A stretch of 64,000 bases of DNA, from NCBI GenBank assembly GCA_020631735.1, contig CM036209.1, positions 6,051,451-6,115,450 of the forward strand, written 5' to 3'. Shown here in pieces: positions 21,701-34,450 of this stretch; position 1 is the first letter of the stretch; each line of letters opens with the position of its first letter. The DNA is from Saccharum officinarum (lineage: Eukaryota; Streptophyta; Magnoliopsida; Poales; Poaceae). Under the pieces are notes generated by a model. That model did no database searches. It worked only from the letters and a program-made list of their open reading frames with translations, and was not told the DNA's origin. The position numbers were made by a program, and so were the translations under genes.

Positions 21701-22171
21701 TGCATGCCCGTGTCTTTCTTCCATCTTTAGCCTCTTCGCCTCCTCTCTCTCTCTATATATATATATTCAACTCCGCTCTCTTTGAAGCCTCCCCACTCTG
21801 CTCCCCTAGTACCATTCATGAATGTTTTGATGACGCAAATTGATTGTAACTCAGTGGGTTAGGTTTCTGTAACCTATCCACCTATGTTGACTTTGATACG
21901 GATACTCACATTTTTCTAAATTTAACGTCGATATTCTTTCAGTGACGGACAACATGTCCATCGATAGCGAGACACATATGGTGCTCATAGTGTGTGTGTT
22001 CATAAGTACCACGTACGCTCATGTATGTGAGCATATGCTTCTATAATGAGATCACAAAAAAAAGAATTTTTTATGACTACATTGCATCTATGATGGCTTC
22101 TTGGAGTGCTCCCCTATTCTTCACTGATTACTATATCCCTAGCAGTGGTTATTGCCCTCTTGAAGGTTTGT

Positions 22172-22278
22172 GGCCCTGTTTTGTTTCACTGAAGTTTGAC
22201 TTATGCTGATATATTGTGAAAGAAAAACATTGTTTGTTCGCTGAAAAGTACTACTGAAGTAGTGCAGCAGAACAGGCC
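22172..22278. mobile_element. Short MITE with GGCCCTGTT-type ends
   Basis: GGCCCTGTTTTG at the left and a complementary GCAGAACAGGCC at the right, about 107 bp overall. Inner sequence (GAAAGAAAAACATTGTTTG, CGCTGAAAAG) resembles the GCTGAAAAACACTGTT family. No target duplication is clear. Confidence 0.5.
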
Positions 22279-22299
22279 CAACGAGGGCATTTTGTAGGC

Positions 22300-23059
22300 A
22301 TATCTTTTCCTTTCTGCCTTCTTAGTCCAATCTTCAAGCACCAACAAGTGGTAAATAATCGAAGGAAGAAGATGACCAAAAATATCTTCATGTAGTTTTA
22401 CTTTTTAGATGTTGTTCGTGCTAAGTAGTACTCCTTTTGTGTGTTAGCTATTGTTTCTCTTGATAAACATCACATATGAGTCACTCTTAGTATCTTTCTA
22501 AAAAATGATGGTTTCGACGATTTCCATAAACAACTTAATAGTACATGTCACAAAATACTTGCAAGACATAGTAAGACAGTACTTCCATGAAACCAGATTT
22601 TAATACAAACATATTTTGTTTTTTACTAAACAGGTGAAAACCAGGCATGGAAAGTAGTTCAAAAATACACTTTTGTAACTTGAAAATTTTTGAAACTTGA
22701 CACATGTAGTCCATACATACATAACCCACACCAAAAAGTTGAGATGCAAAATTATTTTTGAAAAAAATCATTTGAAAATAACAAAATTCATGTGCAAGAA
22801 TACTAGAAGACAAAATCCAGAATTTGTCTTGTTGAAATGCACATACAAGTGAAATTTGTGATTTTTGTATAAATTTTCAAAGAATAAGTTTACATCCCAA
22901 CTTTTGCATGTGGGTAGAGATATAGGAGTAGATGCACTATACGTTTTCAAACTACAAAAGTATTTTCTAAACTAGTTTCCAGGTTTCCATTTGTAGATGG
23001 TTTTCACCCTACATTTTTAAAACGGTTGACTTTTAACAATCACGAGACATCACTCATTT
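22300..23059. other. No gene seen
   Basis: AT-rich sequence with short Met/Phe-rich frames. I see no domain, repeat array or terminus. Confidence 0.4.
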
Positions 23060-23064
23060 GTAAC

Positions 23065-24747
23065 TGAAAGGATCAAGATGCTCAAGAGGGGGGTGAATTG
23101 GGCTTTTCTAAAAATTAATTGCAAGAATTAAATCCTACAAGCCAAACTTCACCCCTAGTGCCTACTTGTGTTCCTTGTGTTTCTACCGATAAAAGTTAAG
23201 CACGCTAAGTTCCAATCCTAGACTAGCAAGGCAATTCTAGGAAAGTAATCAAGCAATGAAAGTAATGCAAGAAAGTAAATGCTTGAAAGTAAGGGATAGG
23301 AACACGGCGATGTTTTGCCGAGGTATCGAAGAGTCACCACTCCCCACTAGTCCTCGTTGGAGCACCCGCGCAAGGGTGTAGCTCCCCCTTGATCCGCGCA
23401 AGGATCAAGTGCTCTCTACGGGTTGATTCTTCGACACTCCGTCGCGGCGAATCACCCAAAACCGCTCACAACTTGAGTTGGGTCACCCACAACCGTCGGA
23501 TGATCACCTAACTCCCAATCACCACCAAACCGTCTAGGTGATGGCGATCACCAAGAGTAACAAGCTAGAACTCTCACTTGACCACAACAAGTCTAATGAG
23601 AAGATGGATGCACACTTGCTAAACTCTTGTCACTAGAGAGGATTCTCAAACTTTGATTCGCAAATCTCAATCCTCACTATGGCTCTTGCACTCCCTTGCA
23701 CTTCAAAGATGTTTCTCAGCTAAACAAATGAGCAAGAGACCTCTAAAAGAGGTGGAGGGGTTGTATTTATAGACCCCTCAGACAAATCCAATCGTTACCT
23801 TTCGAAACAGCCAGACGCGCACTGACCGGACGCGCCTGTCGATATGACCGGACGCGCCAGTCAGTTGTAACGGTCGAAAACGGAAACTTATACTGAGAGA
23901 CCGGACGCGCCGATCTGTGCTGACCGGACGCGCCGGTCTGAGATGACCGGACGCGCCGATCAGGGATGATCGGACGCGTCCGATCATGCAAGAGCTCTCT
24001 GGAAATGTGACCTGACGCAGCACCGCGTCCGATCATAGGTGACCGGACGCGTCAGGTCACCACGGGACCTTACTGGAACAAGACCGGACGCGTCAGGTCT
24101 CCGCTGGACCTTACTGGAACATGACCGGACGCACCGGTCTTTTTCACAGTCGCGTCCGATCTTTGCTGTTTACCCTCTGGAACACGTGTCAGCCTGACCA
24201 CCGCGTCCGGTCCTCTCAAGGACCGCGTCCGGTCAGTCAGCCGAAAACGCAGTTAAGTCTTTGTACTGACCGGACGCGTCCGGTCATGACCAGGACCGCG
24301 TCCGGTCATAGGTAAACGGCTCAAACGTCTTCTAAACGCAATGCAACTTGAACCAAGTTGCTTCTAACTGTACTCTGAGCTTTTCTCGAGCTACCTAGTG
24401 CTAAGTTTGACAAGTGTGCACCACACCTAAACATAAGACTCACCTAGGTCAAGCTACTCGCTCATGCCCCTCTTCATAGTACGGTCAAAGGAAGAAACAA
24501 AGATCCTAACGACTATTCCAGATGTATCTCAACACCTTGACATCCGAAACTAACCGTCCTTAATCTTATCGTTGATCCTTTGAAAACCAAAATGATTTCC
24601 ATCAAGGGACATGACTGCCATATTGCTCAAAACAGTTATCATCTCCATGACCTAACTTACCGATGTTTCTGCAAAACACACGTTAGTCATGGTAATTATG
24701 TGTTGTCATTAATTGCCGAAACCAACACCGGGGCCTAGATGCTTTCA
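23065..24747 (-). repeat. 3' LTR of the outer element
   Basis: 1683 bp, TG...CA. The minus-strand TATA box TATAAATAC lies at 23763-23771, and the palindromic CCGGACGCG array at about 23815-24310, upstream of TATA in element orientation. It differs from the 5' LTR at roughly 20 positions. It lacks a segment of about 32 bp that the 5' LTR has near 46570-46600, and keeps the perfect palindrome at 23967-23986, which the 5' LTR has lost. Confidence 0.93.
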
Positions 24748-25195
24748 ATCTCCCCCTTTTTGGTGATTGATGACAACACTTAGATTCAGAAGATATGAGT
24801 TGAGGTTTTCGATCATGCTTGGTTCACATAAGCATACAGCTGTAAGCACAAGGGGTTAGACAATACTTATGTGTTCCAAGCCAACTGAGTGTACTTATAA
24901 GATAAGACATGAAAGGTTAGTACACATAGAAAATAGCTCATATGAAATCGGAGAAAGGCACGGAAGCACAACCTTATGAGCTATAAACAAACAAGTGACA
25001 TGATTTAAAGCTGTGATTAGTTAAACCATATAGACTTAAGATATCTCATAAGATCACATGTCACACGAATGCAATTACTGTAAAGTAAACATGATGCATT
25101 GGAGTAGCACACAAGAAAAGAACGAAAACCCTCTAACAAAAGCTCCCCCTAAGCTCCCCCTGAATCTACTCTCTCTCTCCCCCTTTGGCATCAAC
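24748..25195 (-). promoter_or_regulatory. Polypurine tract and additional polypurine-like motifs of the outer element
   Basis: Directly inside the 3' LTR is TCTCCCCCTTTTT (minus: AAAAAGGGGGAGA), the plus-strand primer tract, followed by TGATTGATGACAAC. Further GCTCCCCCT/CTCCCCCTTTGG motifs at about 25142-25190 are extra polypurine-like copies, as reported for Sireviruses. The same tract and neighbouring sequence is conserved in the inner element at 36708-36737. Confidence 0.85.
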
Positions 25196-25209
25196 CGCCA
25201 AAAACTAAT

Positions 25210-27569
25210 CTAAGGATCTGACGGAGGAACAGACGGAGTCGAGTCGGGTGCCGAGGAGCGCGGAGTGATCACAAACTGTGAGATGTCTCCCTCGGACTCG
25301 GAGCTATCTGGCTGACCCTCTGAAGGAGCACGCGGCTGTGAAACGGTCTGGGTCTGATCAACAGGAACAGGAGCTGCCGAAGTAGTGATAAGTGGAGCAG
25401 TCTCTGTGACCTGAGCCCGAAGTGAGCCAAAAGCTAGGGGATCTGTAGAGGCAACTGACGATGGAACAGTCTCTGTAGTGCTTATCCCTGTCACTGGAAG
25501 GAGAACTGCCTCTGAAACTGACAACCCTGATGAAGTAGCAACTGTGGTGTGCGAGGGCGTCGGCTGACCAGTCAACTCGCTATATGTGGCACTCAGATCA
25601 AAGAACGGTGTGCCGGTCAACATGTGAGGGCGAGGCTGGTCTGAAGGAGTAAACCCCGTCTGAATGGGCGTGTAGCTCGGGAACTGGAATGACTGAGGAA
25701 CCTGCAGCTGTGGAGATGTGAACTGAAAGCTCGGCTGATCCTGACTTGAAGGTCCACTGAATGGTAAAGCTGAAGTCAGGATAGATGCAGGTGGAGGAGC
25801 CCCAACTGTGACAAGGTGACACAGAAGCTCCAAGTACTGCTGCTGGCTAGCTGCACTCTGTCGCTGCATCTCATACTGCTGACGCTGCATCTCGACCTGT
25901 TAGCGCTGTATCTCAAGATGCTGCCTTTGGAACTCATCCTGTCGAGCCTGTATCTGTGCAAACGCAGCAGCTGTGTCCTGAGCCTGTCTCTGTAGCTGAA
26001 GCTCCTGTCGCTCCTGTGCCTGGGTCAGCCTCTCAAGTATAGCCACGATGGCTGGGTCTGAGCGGGAGGCTGAACCAGAACCACCGGCCTCGTGGTCGTG
26101 AGGCCTAGGAGACCGATACCTGGGGATGGCTGGTAGTCCTCGTCAGTGCTGTCAGAGACCTCATCCTCAGCTATATCAGCGGGCTGAGCATCTAGATCTG
26201 CAAGTTCTGCCTCAGCAAGACCCTGTATGGTCGCATCCTGCTCAGCCGCTGTCTCAGGCACCTCAGGTCTCTCTCTCTGTCCTGGTGCAGGGGTCTGCTC
26301 TCTAGTAACTGAAGCCCACAGCTGACGAATATCATACTCAGGAAAAGCAGTAGTGGTTTCAGTTAACTCAGCACTTATTTCTGAAGGCAGTTCCAGTGCA
26401 GATCTGATGATGAAACAGATCCAATGAGCATAGGGCAGCTGACGGTGTCCCTTGAAGCCTTCTGCCAGGGTGTCCTCCATCTCACTGACCATAAGATCTC
26501 AAATGTCAAAAGGTGTCTGTGAAAGAAGGTGGTGAACAACCCAAAGCTGCATCCTGGTCAGTCCCTCTCTGTAACTAAGTCTGAGAAGAAGAGCGCGTCT
26601 GACAATAGCATCCAAGACTCGGGCAAGCGGTGTCAGACTGGCAGGTGTACGACGAGACCCTTCGCCAAAAGGCTCACGAAAGCAGGGTCGGATCAGGTCT
26701 GTAGGTGGCACAGAACCGCCATGAGGGCGTCTAGGTGGAGCTATCTGACCGAAGCAGAGCTGGTGGATCTTCGTGTCTGAAGCTGGGAGTCTGAGAATCT
26801 CCCGTACTCTAGAGCTGTACAGTCTGCGGTCGCGGCCTCTGAATGCAAAGTGTATGAACTCATGGGCTGGATCAATCCATAATGAAGCATAGAACTCCCT
26901 AACCCAAGTGCCGCAGTATGCACCTGTCCGTCCAAGAAAATCTGACAGGCCTGGTAGATAGGACAGGTGCGGACGTAGCTGCTCACCCACTACCTTAATA
27001 AGTGACTCAATGCGATAGACCCTCTGTGGTCAGAAAGCAATGCCACTGTCAACAAGAGCTCTGTAAAAGTCCTCCTGGAGAGGAGTATAGAATCCCTCTG
27101 AAGCTATGGAGTCTCTCTGAGGTGGGAACCACCAGCTGACCTCAACAAATCTCAAACTTTGCACCTGACATGCAGTAGCACCTCTCAGGTCAAAGTGCTC
27201 AACTGGGGGTGTACCTCTAGCTCTCGGAGGTGGACGTCCTCCATGACGCTGGCCCTCTGGCCTGGGAGTCATCGGAGTCCGTGTGCATGTGGAGCGGCGA
27301 TGTGACGGAGTCTGAGCTGCCTATTCCGCTGTCCCCTCTGAAGGTGCTGTAGGTGGATCAACTGACATAGTGTCTTCATCCATTGGCACTTCTGTGCCCT
27401 CAGTGGTCTCAGTGGTCTCTGTACCAAGCTGTCGTCCTTCAAGATGAAAACGACTGTCTCCAATGCGTATACCACTGCTCCTGCCACCCCTCTCTACTGC
27501 ATCTGCTGCATCTGCCACTGCCTGAGCTATCTTTGCATCAGTGAGAGTCTTTTTCTTCTTTCTGGCCAT
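25210..27569 (-). pseudogene. Extra ORF of the outer element (env-like position), interrupted
   Basis: An open frame of about 780 codons in total lies between pol and the 3' LTR. Start ATG at 27569 (MARKKKKTLTDAK). The central segment (about 26990-26500) carries WVREFYASLW and FAFRGRDRRLYSSRVREIL, resembling the 'putative plant transposon protein' region found in extra ORFs of plant retroelements. An acidic stretch follows, then a Gln-rich, probably coiled-coil C-terminal part (from about 26060) and a Ser/Pro/Thr-rich tail to 25210. It is broken by in-frame stops ending segments at 27321, 27030 and 26499, a frame change at about 26090, and a stop just before 25890. No signal peptide or membrane segment is obvious, so env is a positional label only. 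Its upstream region resembles a complete promoter. Confidence 0.7.
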
Positions 27570-28480
27570 GATCTTTATGCACTTACCACGTGCAACCTCA
27601 GACAGACGAGGAGGACTGTTGTCCCGTCACTAGGAGCACCACCGGCATTCTTGCAATGAACCATGCTGTCACCCTGTCGGAAAACCTCTGAAAGATGATG
27701 TACTGACACTCGAGAGGCTTGGCCTCAGTCCATATCCGCAGGCTTGTCCTCGGATCCAATCAATAGGACAGCAGTCACCCCGACACACCGACAAACTCGC
27801 TGAAAAGACGGAATAGATGGATCTACTATAAGCAACATATATGATCTAAAGGTACGAAACCCTAGAGGTAGCAAGCATATAAGATAAGACGTGAAACGAA
27901 ACTCGATGGCTACCTTGGATCGACGAGAAAACGGTGACTAGGTTGCGAGACTTCCCGACGTACCGGACGAGCGCTGATTCGTCGAAACATAAGTCGATTA
28001 GGGTTAACGAAAAACAAAATTTCGACAAACCCTAATACGAAGATTAAGGAAGTGCGAAACAACCTCGGAGCGAAGACGTCGTGCGAAGGACGATTTGACG
28101 ACGAACGAACGCGACACGGAGGTGCGAACCCTAGGGTTAGGGCCACGCGCGATGGACGAAGATCGAGGATGGTCGCGAGGGCAGGGGCTGGCCGGAGGTC
28201 GTGTAGGTGGAGGAGGGCGCGACTGAACGGCGGCGGCAGCTCACGGCGGCGGCGGCGGCACGGTGGAGGTGGCGGCGCGGCAGATGGCGGAGGTGGCGGC
28301 GCGGCAGATGGAGGCTACGCGGGCGCGGGAGAGGCGAAGCTGCAGGGCCGGGCGGTGGCGCAGGAGCGGTGGTGGTCTCCGGTGAGCGGCAGCGGCGAAC
28401 TTCCGGCGAGCTAGGGCAAGGTGGCGGCGGATTCGCGAGTTGTACGGCGCGGATGAGGAAAAAGAGGGAGAACGCGAAAG
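27570..28480 (-). promoter_or_regulatory. GC-rich leader with AAACCCTA-type motifs and a candidate leader intron
   Basis: Downstream (minus strand) of the TATA motif at 28481-28486 is a CCG-rich stretch (about 28430-28200) resembling plant 5' untranslated regions. Four telobox-like motifs follow: AACCCTAGGGTT (near 28130), TTAGGGTTTG (near 28035), TTAACCCTAA (near 28005) and TCTAGGGTTTC (near 27870). Donor CAAG|GTAGCC (27914/27913) and acceptor CTTTTCAG|CG (27800/27799) would define a 114-bp intron before the ORF start at 27569. Such leaders are typical of constitutively expressed plant genes. Function is inferred only. Confidence 0.55.
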
Positions 28481-28865
28481 TTTATATGAAGGATTAGATC
28501 CGCTCGTCACGTGATGACCGAACGCGGTGGTCGATATGACCGGACGCGGAGAGGCAGCGTCCGGTCACATTCCAGTAAGCTCCTGGAATGACCGGACGCG
28601 ACCGATTATCCACGATCGGACGCTGACAGCGTGCGGTTTTGATTTGCCCAGAAAACTGAGACGGATGACCGGACGCGGTGGTGGTTACCGGGACCGGACG
28701 CGGTGGTCAACAGGGGCGCGTCCGGTGCAGCGTCCGATCACTAGATCAGGAGACGGTCTTCAGGATGACCGGACGCGCTGGTGGTCGCCGGGACCAGACG
28801 CGGTGGTGAAGCAACATTGCGTCCGGTGCAGTGTCCGGTCCAGCGTCCGTTCACTGTTTTTCACC
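28481..28865 (-). promoter_or_regulatory. Internal promoter-like module: palindromic array plus TATA box
   Basis: About a dozen copies of CCGGACGCG or its complement CGCGTCCGG lie between 28510 and 28860. The minus-strand TATA motif (CATATAAAC, core 28481-28486) follows about 30 bp downstream. The same order and similar spacing occurs in the U3 of the LTRs of both retrotransposons. Position and orientation fit transcription toward the extra ORF. Confidence 0.6.
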
Positions 28866-29352
28866 CTTTTTCAATCCGAACTTAGACGCGACTTCTCCCA
28901 ATCAAGTTCTAATTCAAAGAGACACAGATAAACACCAATTGGAACAAGATATGAGTGACCTCACTCAAACCCTCAAGTTTCTCAAAATAGATTGCCTTAG
29001 GCTAATATTATTTTTAGGAAAAATAGGCAACAAACACCCGAGGAGCAACGTATGGCCATGCAATAGAGCTTTTGAACCCTTGGGAGTATCAAAATGCTCT
29101 CTCTACCCATGGACGAACACAGAGGTTGCTCAAAACATAACCAAAAAGGAACGACCAAACAACAACCATGCATATGCAATGCAAAACAAGTAAGTAATAA
29201 AAGCTAGGTTGCTTGTCAAGTTTGATCCACGGTTAGGCTTTTTCACTCCTCCAAAGGAGGGTTATCGTAACCATGTTAGTCAAGCCCTAGATGCATTACG
29301 GGTAATTAAACATGACATATAATACAAATGCAATGCAAGGGACAATACAAGC

Positions 29353-32208
29353 TCATCTTTTAAAGTTACTAGAATCAAGCACATTTAGTTCACTTCTCAA
29401 CCTACAAAAAGTAGCTTCATCCAAAGGTTTAGTGAAGATATCCGCTAATTGATTCTCACTTCTTACACCTTCTAGTGATATGTCATTTTTAGCAACGTGA
29501 TCTCTTAGAAAGTGGTGGCGGATATCAATGTGCTTGGTGCGAGAGTGTTGTACCGGATTATTAGCAATTTTAACCGCACTTTCATTGTCGCATAAAAGCG
29601 GCACCTTTTTAAGAACAACTCCATAGTCTAGGAGGGTTTGTTTCATGTATAGGATTTGTGCACAACAAGCCCCCGCGGCAATGTATTCCGCGCTCGGCGG
29701 TGGACAAAGCCACACTATTTTGCTTTTTAGATGACCATGATACTAAGGATCTCCCAAGCAAATGGCACCCTCCGGATGTGCTCTTTCTATCAATTTTGCA
29801 ACCGGCATAATCCGAATCGGAGTAGCCAACTAGTTGGAATCTAGCTCCTTTGGGGTACCATAGACCGATGCTTGGAGTATACTTAAGATATCTTAGGATT
29901 CTTTTTACGGCACTTAAGTGAGGTTCTTTAGGGCACGCTTGAAAGCGGGCACACATGCACACACTAAACATGATGTCGGGCCTAGATGCGGTAAGGTATA
30001 ATAAGCTACCAATCATAGAACGGTAAAGAGTTTGATCGATTGGTTTACCTCCCTCATCTAGATCGAGATGTCCATTAGTTGGCATTGGGGTCTTGATTGG
30101 CTTGCATTCTTCCATCTTGAATCTTTTGAGAAGATCCTTGGTATACTTCTCTTGAGAGATAAAGATCCCTTCTCTCATTTGCTTGACTTGAAACCCAAGG
30201 AAGAATGTTAGTTCACCAATCATTGACATCTCAAACTCTTTTGACATCAATTCACCAAATTCTTTGCAATAGTCTTCATTTGTTGACCCGAAGATGATAT
30301 CATCAACATATACTTAACAAATGAAGATCTCTTCTTTGAATTTCTTGGTGAATAGTGTGGTATCAACCTTCCCAATGGTGAAGCCCTTCTCAATGAGGAA
30401 GTCCCGAAGGCGCTCGTACCACACTCTAGGGGCTTGCTTGAGCCCATATAGCGCCTTGGACAACCTATAAACATGATTAGGATATCTAGGGTCTTCAAAC
30501 CCGGGAGGCTGTTCAACAAAGACTAGTTCATTTATAAAGCCATTTAAGAATGCACTTTTCACATCCATTTGATATAGTTTCATATCATGATGTGATGCAT
30601 ATGCAAGTAGGATACGGATGGCTTTAAGTCTTGCAACGGGTGTAAAAGTCTCTCCAAAATCAAGACCTTCAACTTGAGAGAACCCTTTTGCCACTAGTCT
30701 TGCCTTGTTTCTTACCACTACCCCTTTATCATCTTGCTTATTGCGGAACATCCACTTGGTTCCAATGACTCTTGCGCCTTTTGGATGCTCTTCAAGTGTC
30801 CATACTTGATTTCGGACGAAGTTGTTCAATTCTTCATGCATGGCATTCACCCAATCCGGATCTTGAAGAGCTTCTTCTACATTCTTAGGTTCAAGACAAG
30901 AGACAAAAGAGTGATGTTCAATAAAAGAATTAAATTTTTGAGATCGAGTCATTACACCCTTTGTAGGACTCCCTATGATGAGATCTTGTGGATGTGCTTG
31001 AAGTAGAGGTGAGTTTCTTCGATCAACCATTTGAGGGGTAGGATGAGGAGCATCAACGTCTTGTGCTTGTGCCTTGGCTTGATGATGAGAGACATGGGTG
31101 TCTTCATTTTCAACTCTCTCATTCTTGTCATCATCTTGAGGCACATATGATGATGATGGTGGATTGACAATTTGTACATCGTCTTCATCATCTTTAGGCT
31201 TGATGTCACCTACCGACATGTTCTTCATGACCTCCCTCAATGGTTCATCACCTACATCATCACAATTCTCAATTGCTCCTTGGGAGCCGTTAGACTCATC
31301 AAATTCCACATCATATGTTTCTTCAACCAAACCGGTGGGGTGGTTAAATACTCTATATGCTTTGGACTTTGATGAGTAGCCAACAAGAAAACCAATATCA
31401 CAACGTCTTTGGAACTTCCCTAGGTGTTGACGCTTGTTGTAGATGTAGCATTTGCAACCAAACACCCGGAAGAATGAGACGTCCGGCTTCTTCCCATTTA
31501 GCAACTCATAAGGGGTCTTGCAATGGAACTTTTATAGGAAGAGGCGATTTGAAGCATAGCATGCGGTGTTGATTGCCTCGGTCCACAATTTTTCTGGTGT
31601 ATTGTACTCATCTAGCATTGTTCTTACAAGAGTGATCAAGGTCCGGTTCTTCCTCTTAACTACACCATTTTGTTGAGGAGTGTAGGTTGATGACACTTCA
31701 TGCTTGATTCCAATTTCATCACAATAGGCTTCAATGTTGGTGTTGTCAAACTCTTTTCCATTGTCACTTCTAATCTTCTTTATCTTGACTTCAAATTCAT
31801 TTTGAGCTCTTTTTGCAAACTTCTTGAAGCAACTTGCCACTTCGAATTTGTCATGAAGAAAGAAAGTCTAAGTGTATCTTGAGAAATCACTTGCTTGTCA
31901 TCTATCTTGGTAACAACCACTTCATTTGGACCAAACAAGCATTGATAGCCAAGATCACAAAGTTGCCCAACGGATAGTAAATTGAAACTCAATGAAGCAA
32001 CATAAAGCACATTGGAGAGAGAATGATCATTTGATATTGCAACCTTGCCTATACCCTTGACTTTGCTCTTTGAATTATCCCCAAATGTGATCTTGTTTTG
32101 ATATACCCCATCCTCTTCAAGTGAGATGAACATACGAGGATCACCGGTCATGTGTTGTGTGCAACCACTATCAATCACCCAATGAGATCCACCGGTCTTG
32201 TAGTTCAC
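29353..32208 (-). pseudogene. pol of the outer element (protease-integrase-RT-RNase H), defective
   Basis: The frame opens at 32208 immediately after a TAG. The protease active site DSGCTQHMTG is present. At about 31870-31890 the protease sequence jumps directly to late integrase: the HHCC zinc finger and first catalytic Asp region are deleted, with a frame change and a stop at the junction. The remaining integrase has RSDNGKEF and QQNGVVKRKNR. RT is well preserved (ARLVAKGFSQVEGLDF, QMDVKSAFLNG), but a stop at 30314-30316 lies just before the YVDD catalytic motif. RNase H has YSDSDYAGC, a one-base insertion near 29692, then ACCAQILYMKQ, LLCDNESAVKI and KHIDIRHHF, with the stop at 29353. It cannot make a full polyprotein. 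Confidence 0.92.
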
Positions 32209-34450
32209 CTACACACAAGAGATCAAGCCTTTTGTTTAGGGACCCAAACTTGAGAGGGACCCTTAACTTTTTCAACTAGTGACTTTGCAACCTAAATTTT
32301 CTTTGGCCTATTCTTGTTAGGAGGACCCAAGAACATAACTTTTATCTTTCCACTAGAGTCCTTTCTAAGCATGTAGTGAGCATTGAAAGCAAAAGGTCTA
32401 GCATGCTTGGGCAAGGGTTGTGGTGGCGGGGTTTTACACTCATGAGCAAAATGACCTTCTTGTCCACACTCAACACATCTCTTTGGTTTGGACTTTGACT
32501 TGCTTTGTTGTTGTTGAGTTTTGACCTTCTTCTCTTGATTTGCCAAATAGCCAATGCCACTCCTATCCAACTTCATGACGGTGTTCATGAGTAGCTCACT
32601 TTGCAAATGTTGGCCTCTTGTGAACTTGCTTAGGCTGGTCTTGAGATGCTCTTTCTCTTGCTTGAGCTTCTTGTTTTCTTCAATAAGTGACTCATTTGAA
32701 GCTTGCTTTTCAAGAGCCAACAACTTCTTGTTCTCAACTTTAAGCATCTCATTTTCATTCTTAAGCTTGACATACTCATCATAGTCATTGGCCTCAACCA
32801 CACTCTTGCCTTTGCCGCTAGAGCCTTGCTCAAGGTTCTCAATAATCAAATCATCACATGATGTGGCTATATCAATCTTAACAATTTGGTTAGTAGCATC
32901 ATGTGTCTCAAGAGCTAGCTCATTAGCAACAATAAGAGTATCATAGTTGATTTTCAATGTAGTATATTCTTCTTTTAGAGAGTTAAGTCTAGTCATGAGT
33001 TCACCATGTTTTTTCTCAATTTTATCATGTTTATCTCTAAGCTCCTTGTTAGAGGTTTTGAGCTCTTTGAGAGAAGAAGACATAGTTTCATTTTGATCTA
33101 TGAGCTCATCCCTAGTCTCATGTGCACTTTGAAGCTTAGATGAGAGTGTTTCATTTTCATGTTGAAGCTCTTCATTTTTATTTCTAGTCCTCCTTATGAT
33201 TTTAGAATATTTGTTTAACAATTTTACTAATTCATCATAAGAAGGTGCATCATATTCATCATCACTATCACTATCATCACTATCACTATTTTGTACCTTT
33301 CGATCACCTTTAGCCATGAGGCATAGGTGGGAAGTGGATGATGACGGTGAGGATGGCGGTGAAGATGGTGATGAAGACGTTGATGACGATGATGATGGCC
33401 CAACCACAAGTGCGGCGATCTTCTCTTTTCCATCATCACTTTCATCGCCGGAGGACTCACATGATGATTCAATGTCGGTGAGCCAATCACCAACAATATA
33501 AGCCTTACCTCCCTTCTTCTTCTTGTAGAACTCTCTTTTCTTGCCATCTATCTTCTTGTATGGTTTGTTCTTTCTTTTATCATCTTCTTCTTCACTTGAA
33601 TCATCTTTCTTGCCCTTGTACTTATTCTTGTTCTTGTCTTTTGGAGGCTTTGGGCATTGATGAGCTAGATGGCCAAGTTCTCCACAATTGAAGCAATCTA
33701 TTTCGGAGATTGGCTTCCTTTTGGTACTAGTGAAGAATTTCTTCTTCTTGCCATCGAACTTGATGCCACTCTTGTTGAGCTTCTTTAGCATCTTGGTGGT
33801 TCTTCTCACCATGAGTGCAAGTGATTCATCATCAATATCACTCTCACTTGTGCTCTCTTGCACTATCATGGCTTGGCCCTTTTTCTTTTTCTTTTCATAG
33901 CTAGCTTTGAAGGCCAAGTCCTTTTTCTTGGAAGATGATGAACCCTCTTCCGGAGTGATGTGCATGTACATCCCATGTGCATTGATCTTTCCCAATACTT
34001 GAGTCGGTGTTGCGGCGGAGAGATCACTTTGGTGAAGTACGGTGACAATATGTCCATACTTCTCAACGGGGAGAACACTCAAGATCCTCCTTACAACATC
34101 CGATTGACTCATTTTAGTGAGTCCAAGAGCATTGAGATCTTCTACAAAAACATTCAAGCGAGTGTACATTTCATTAGCACTTTCTTTAGGAAGCATCTCA
34201 AAAGAATTAATTTTCTTTAAAGCAATATGATAGCGTTCCTCACGTTCACTCTTAGTTCCCTCATGGAGAGCACAAAGATTCTCCCACAATTCATGAGCGT
34301 TTTTGGCATTACGCACACGATTGAAGATATCTTTGCCTAGAGCCCGGTAGATTGCATTTTTTGCTTTTGCATTCCACCAGTCGTATTTCTCCTCGTCACC
34401 ACTTGGGTTAGCGGGATCCCTTATGGGGGGAAGCCCTTCGGTTGCGGCTC

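Noticed and set aside
23815..24310. Regularly repeated CGGACGCG words as a CRISPR array
   Set aside because: The units are short, irregularly spaced, palindromic and lie in the U3 of a plant LTR. There are no direct repeats with uniform spacers and this is a plant nuclear genome.
27910..28146. 78-codon frame upstream of the extra ORF as a separate protein
   Set aside because: It lies in the leader/telobox region, has no domain, and overlaps the candidate leader intron donor.
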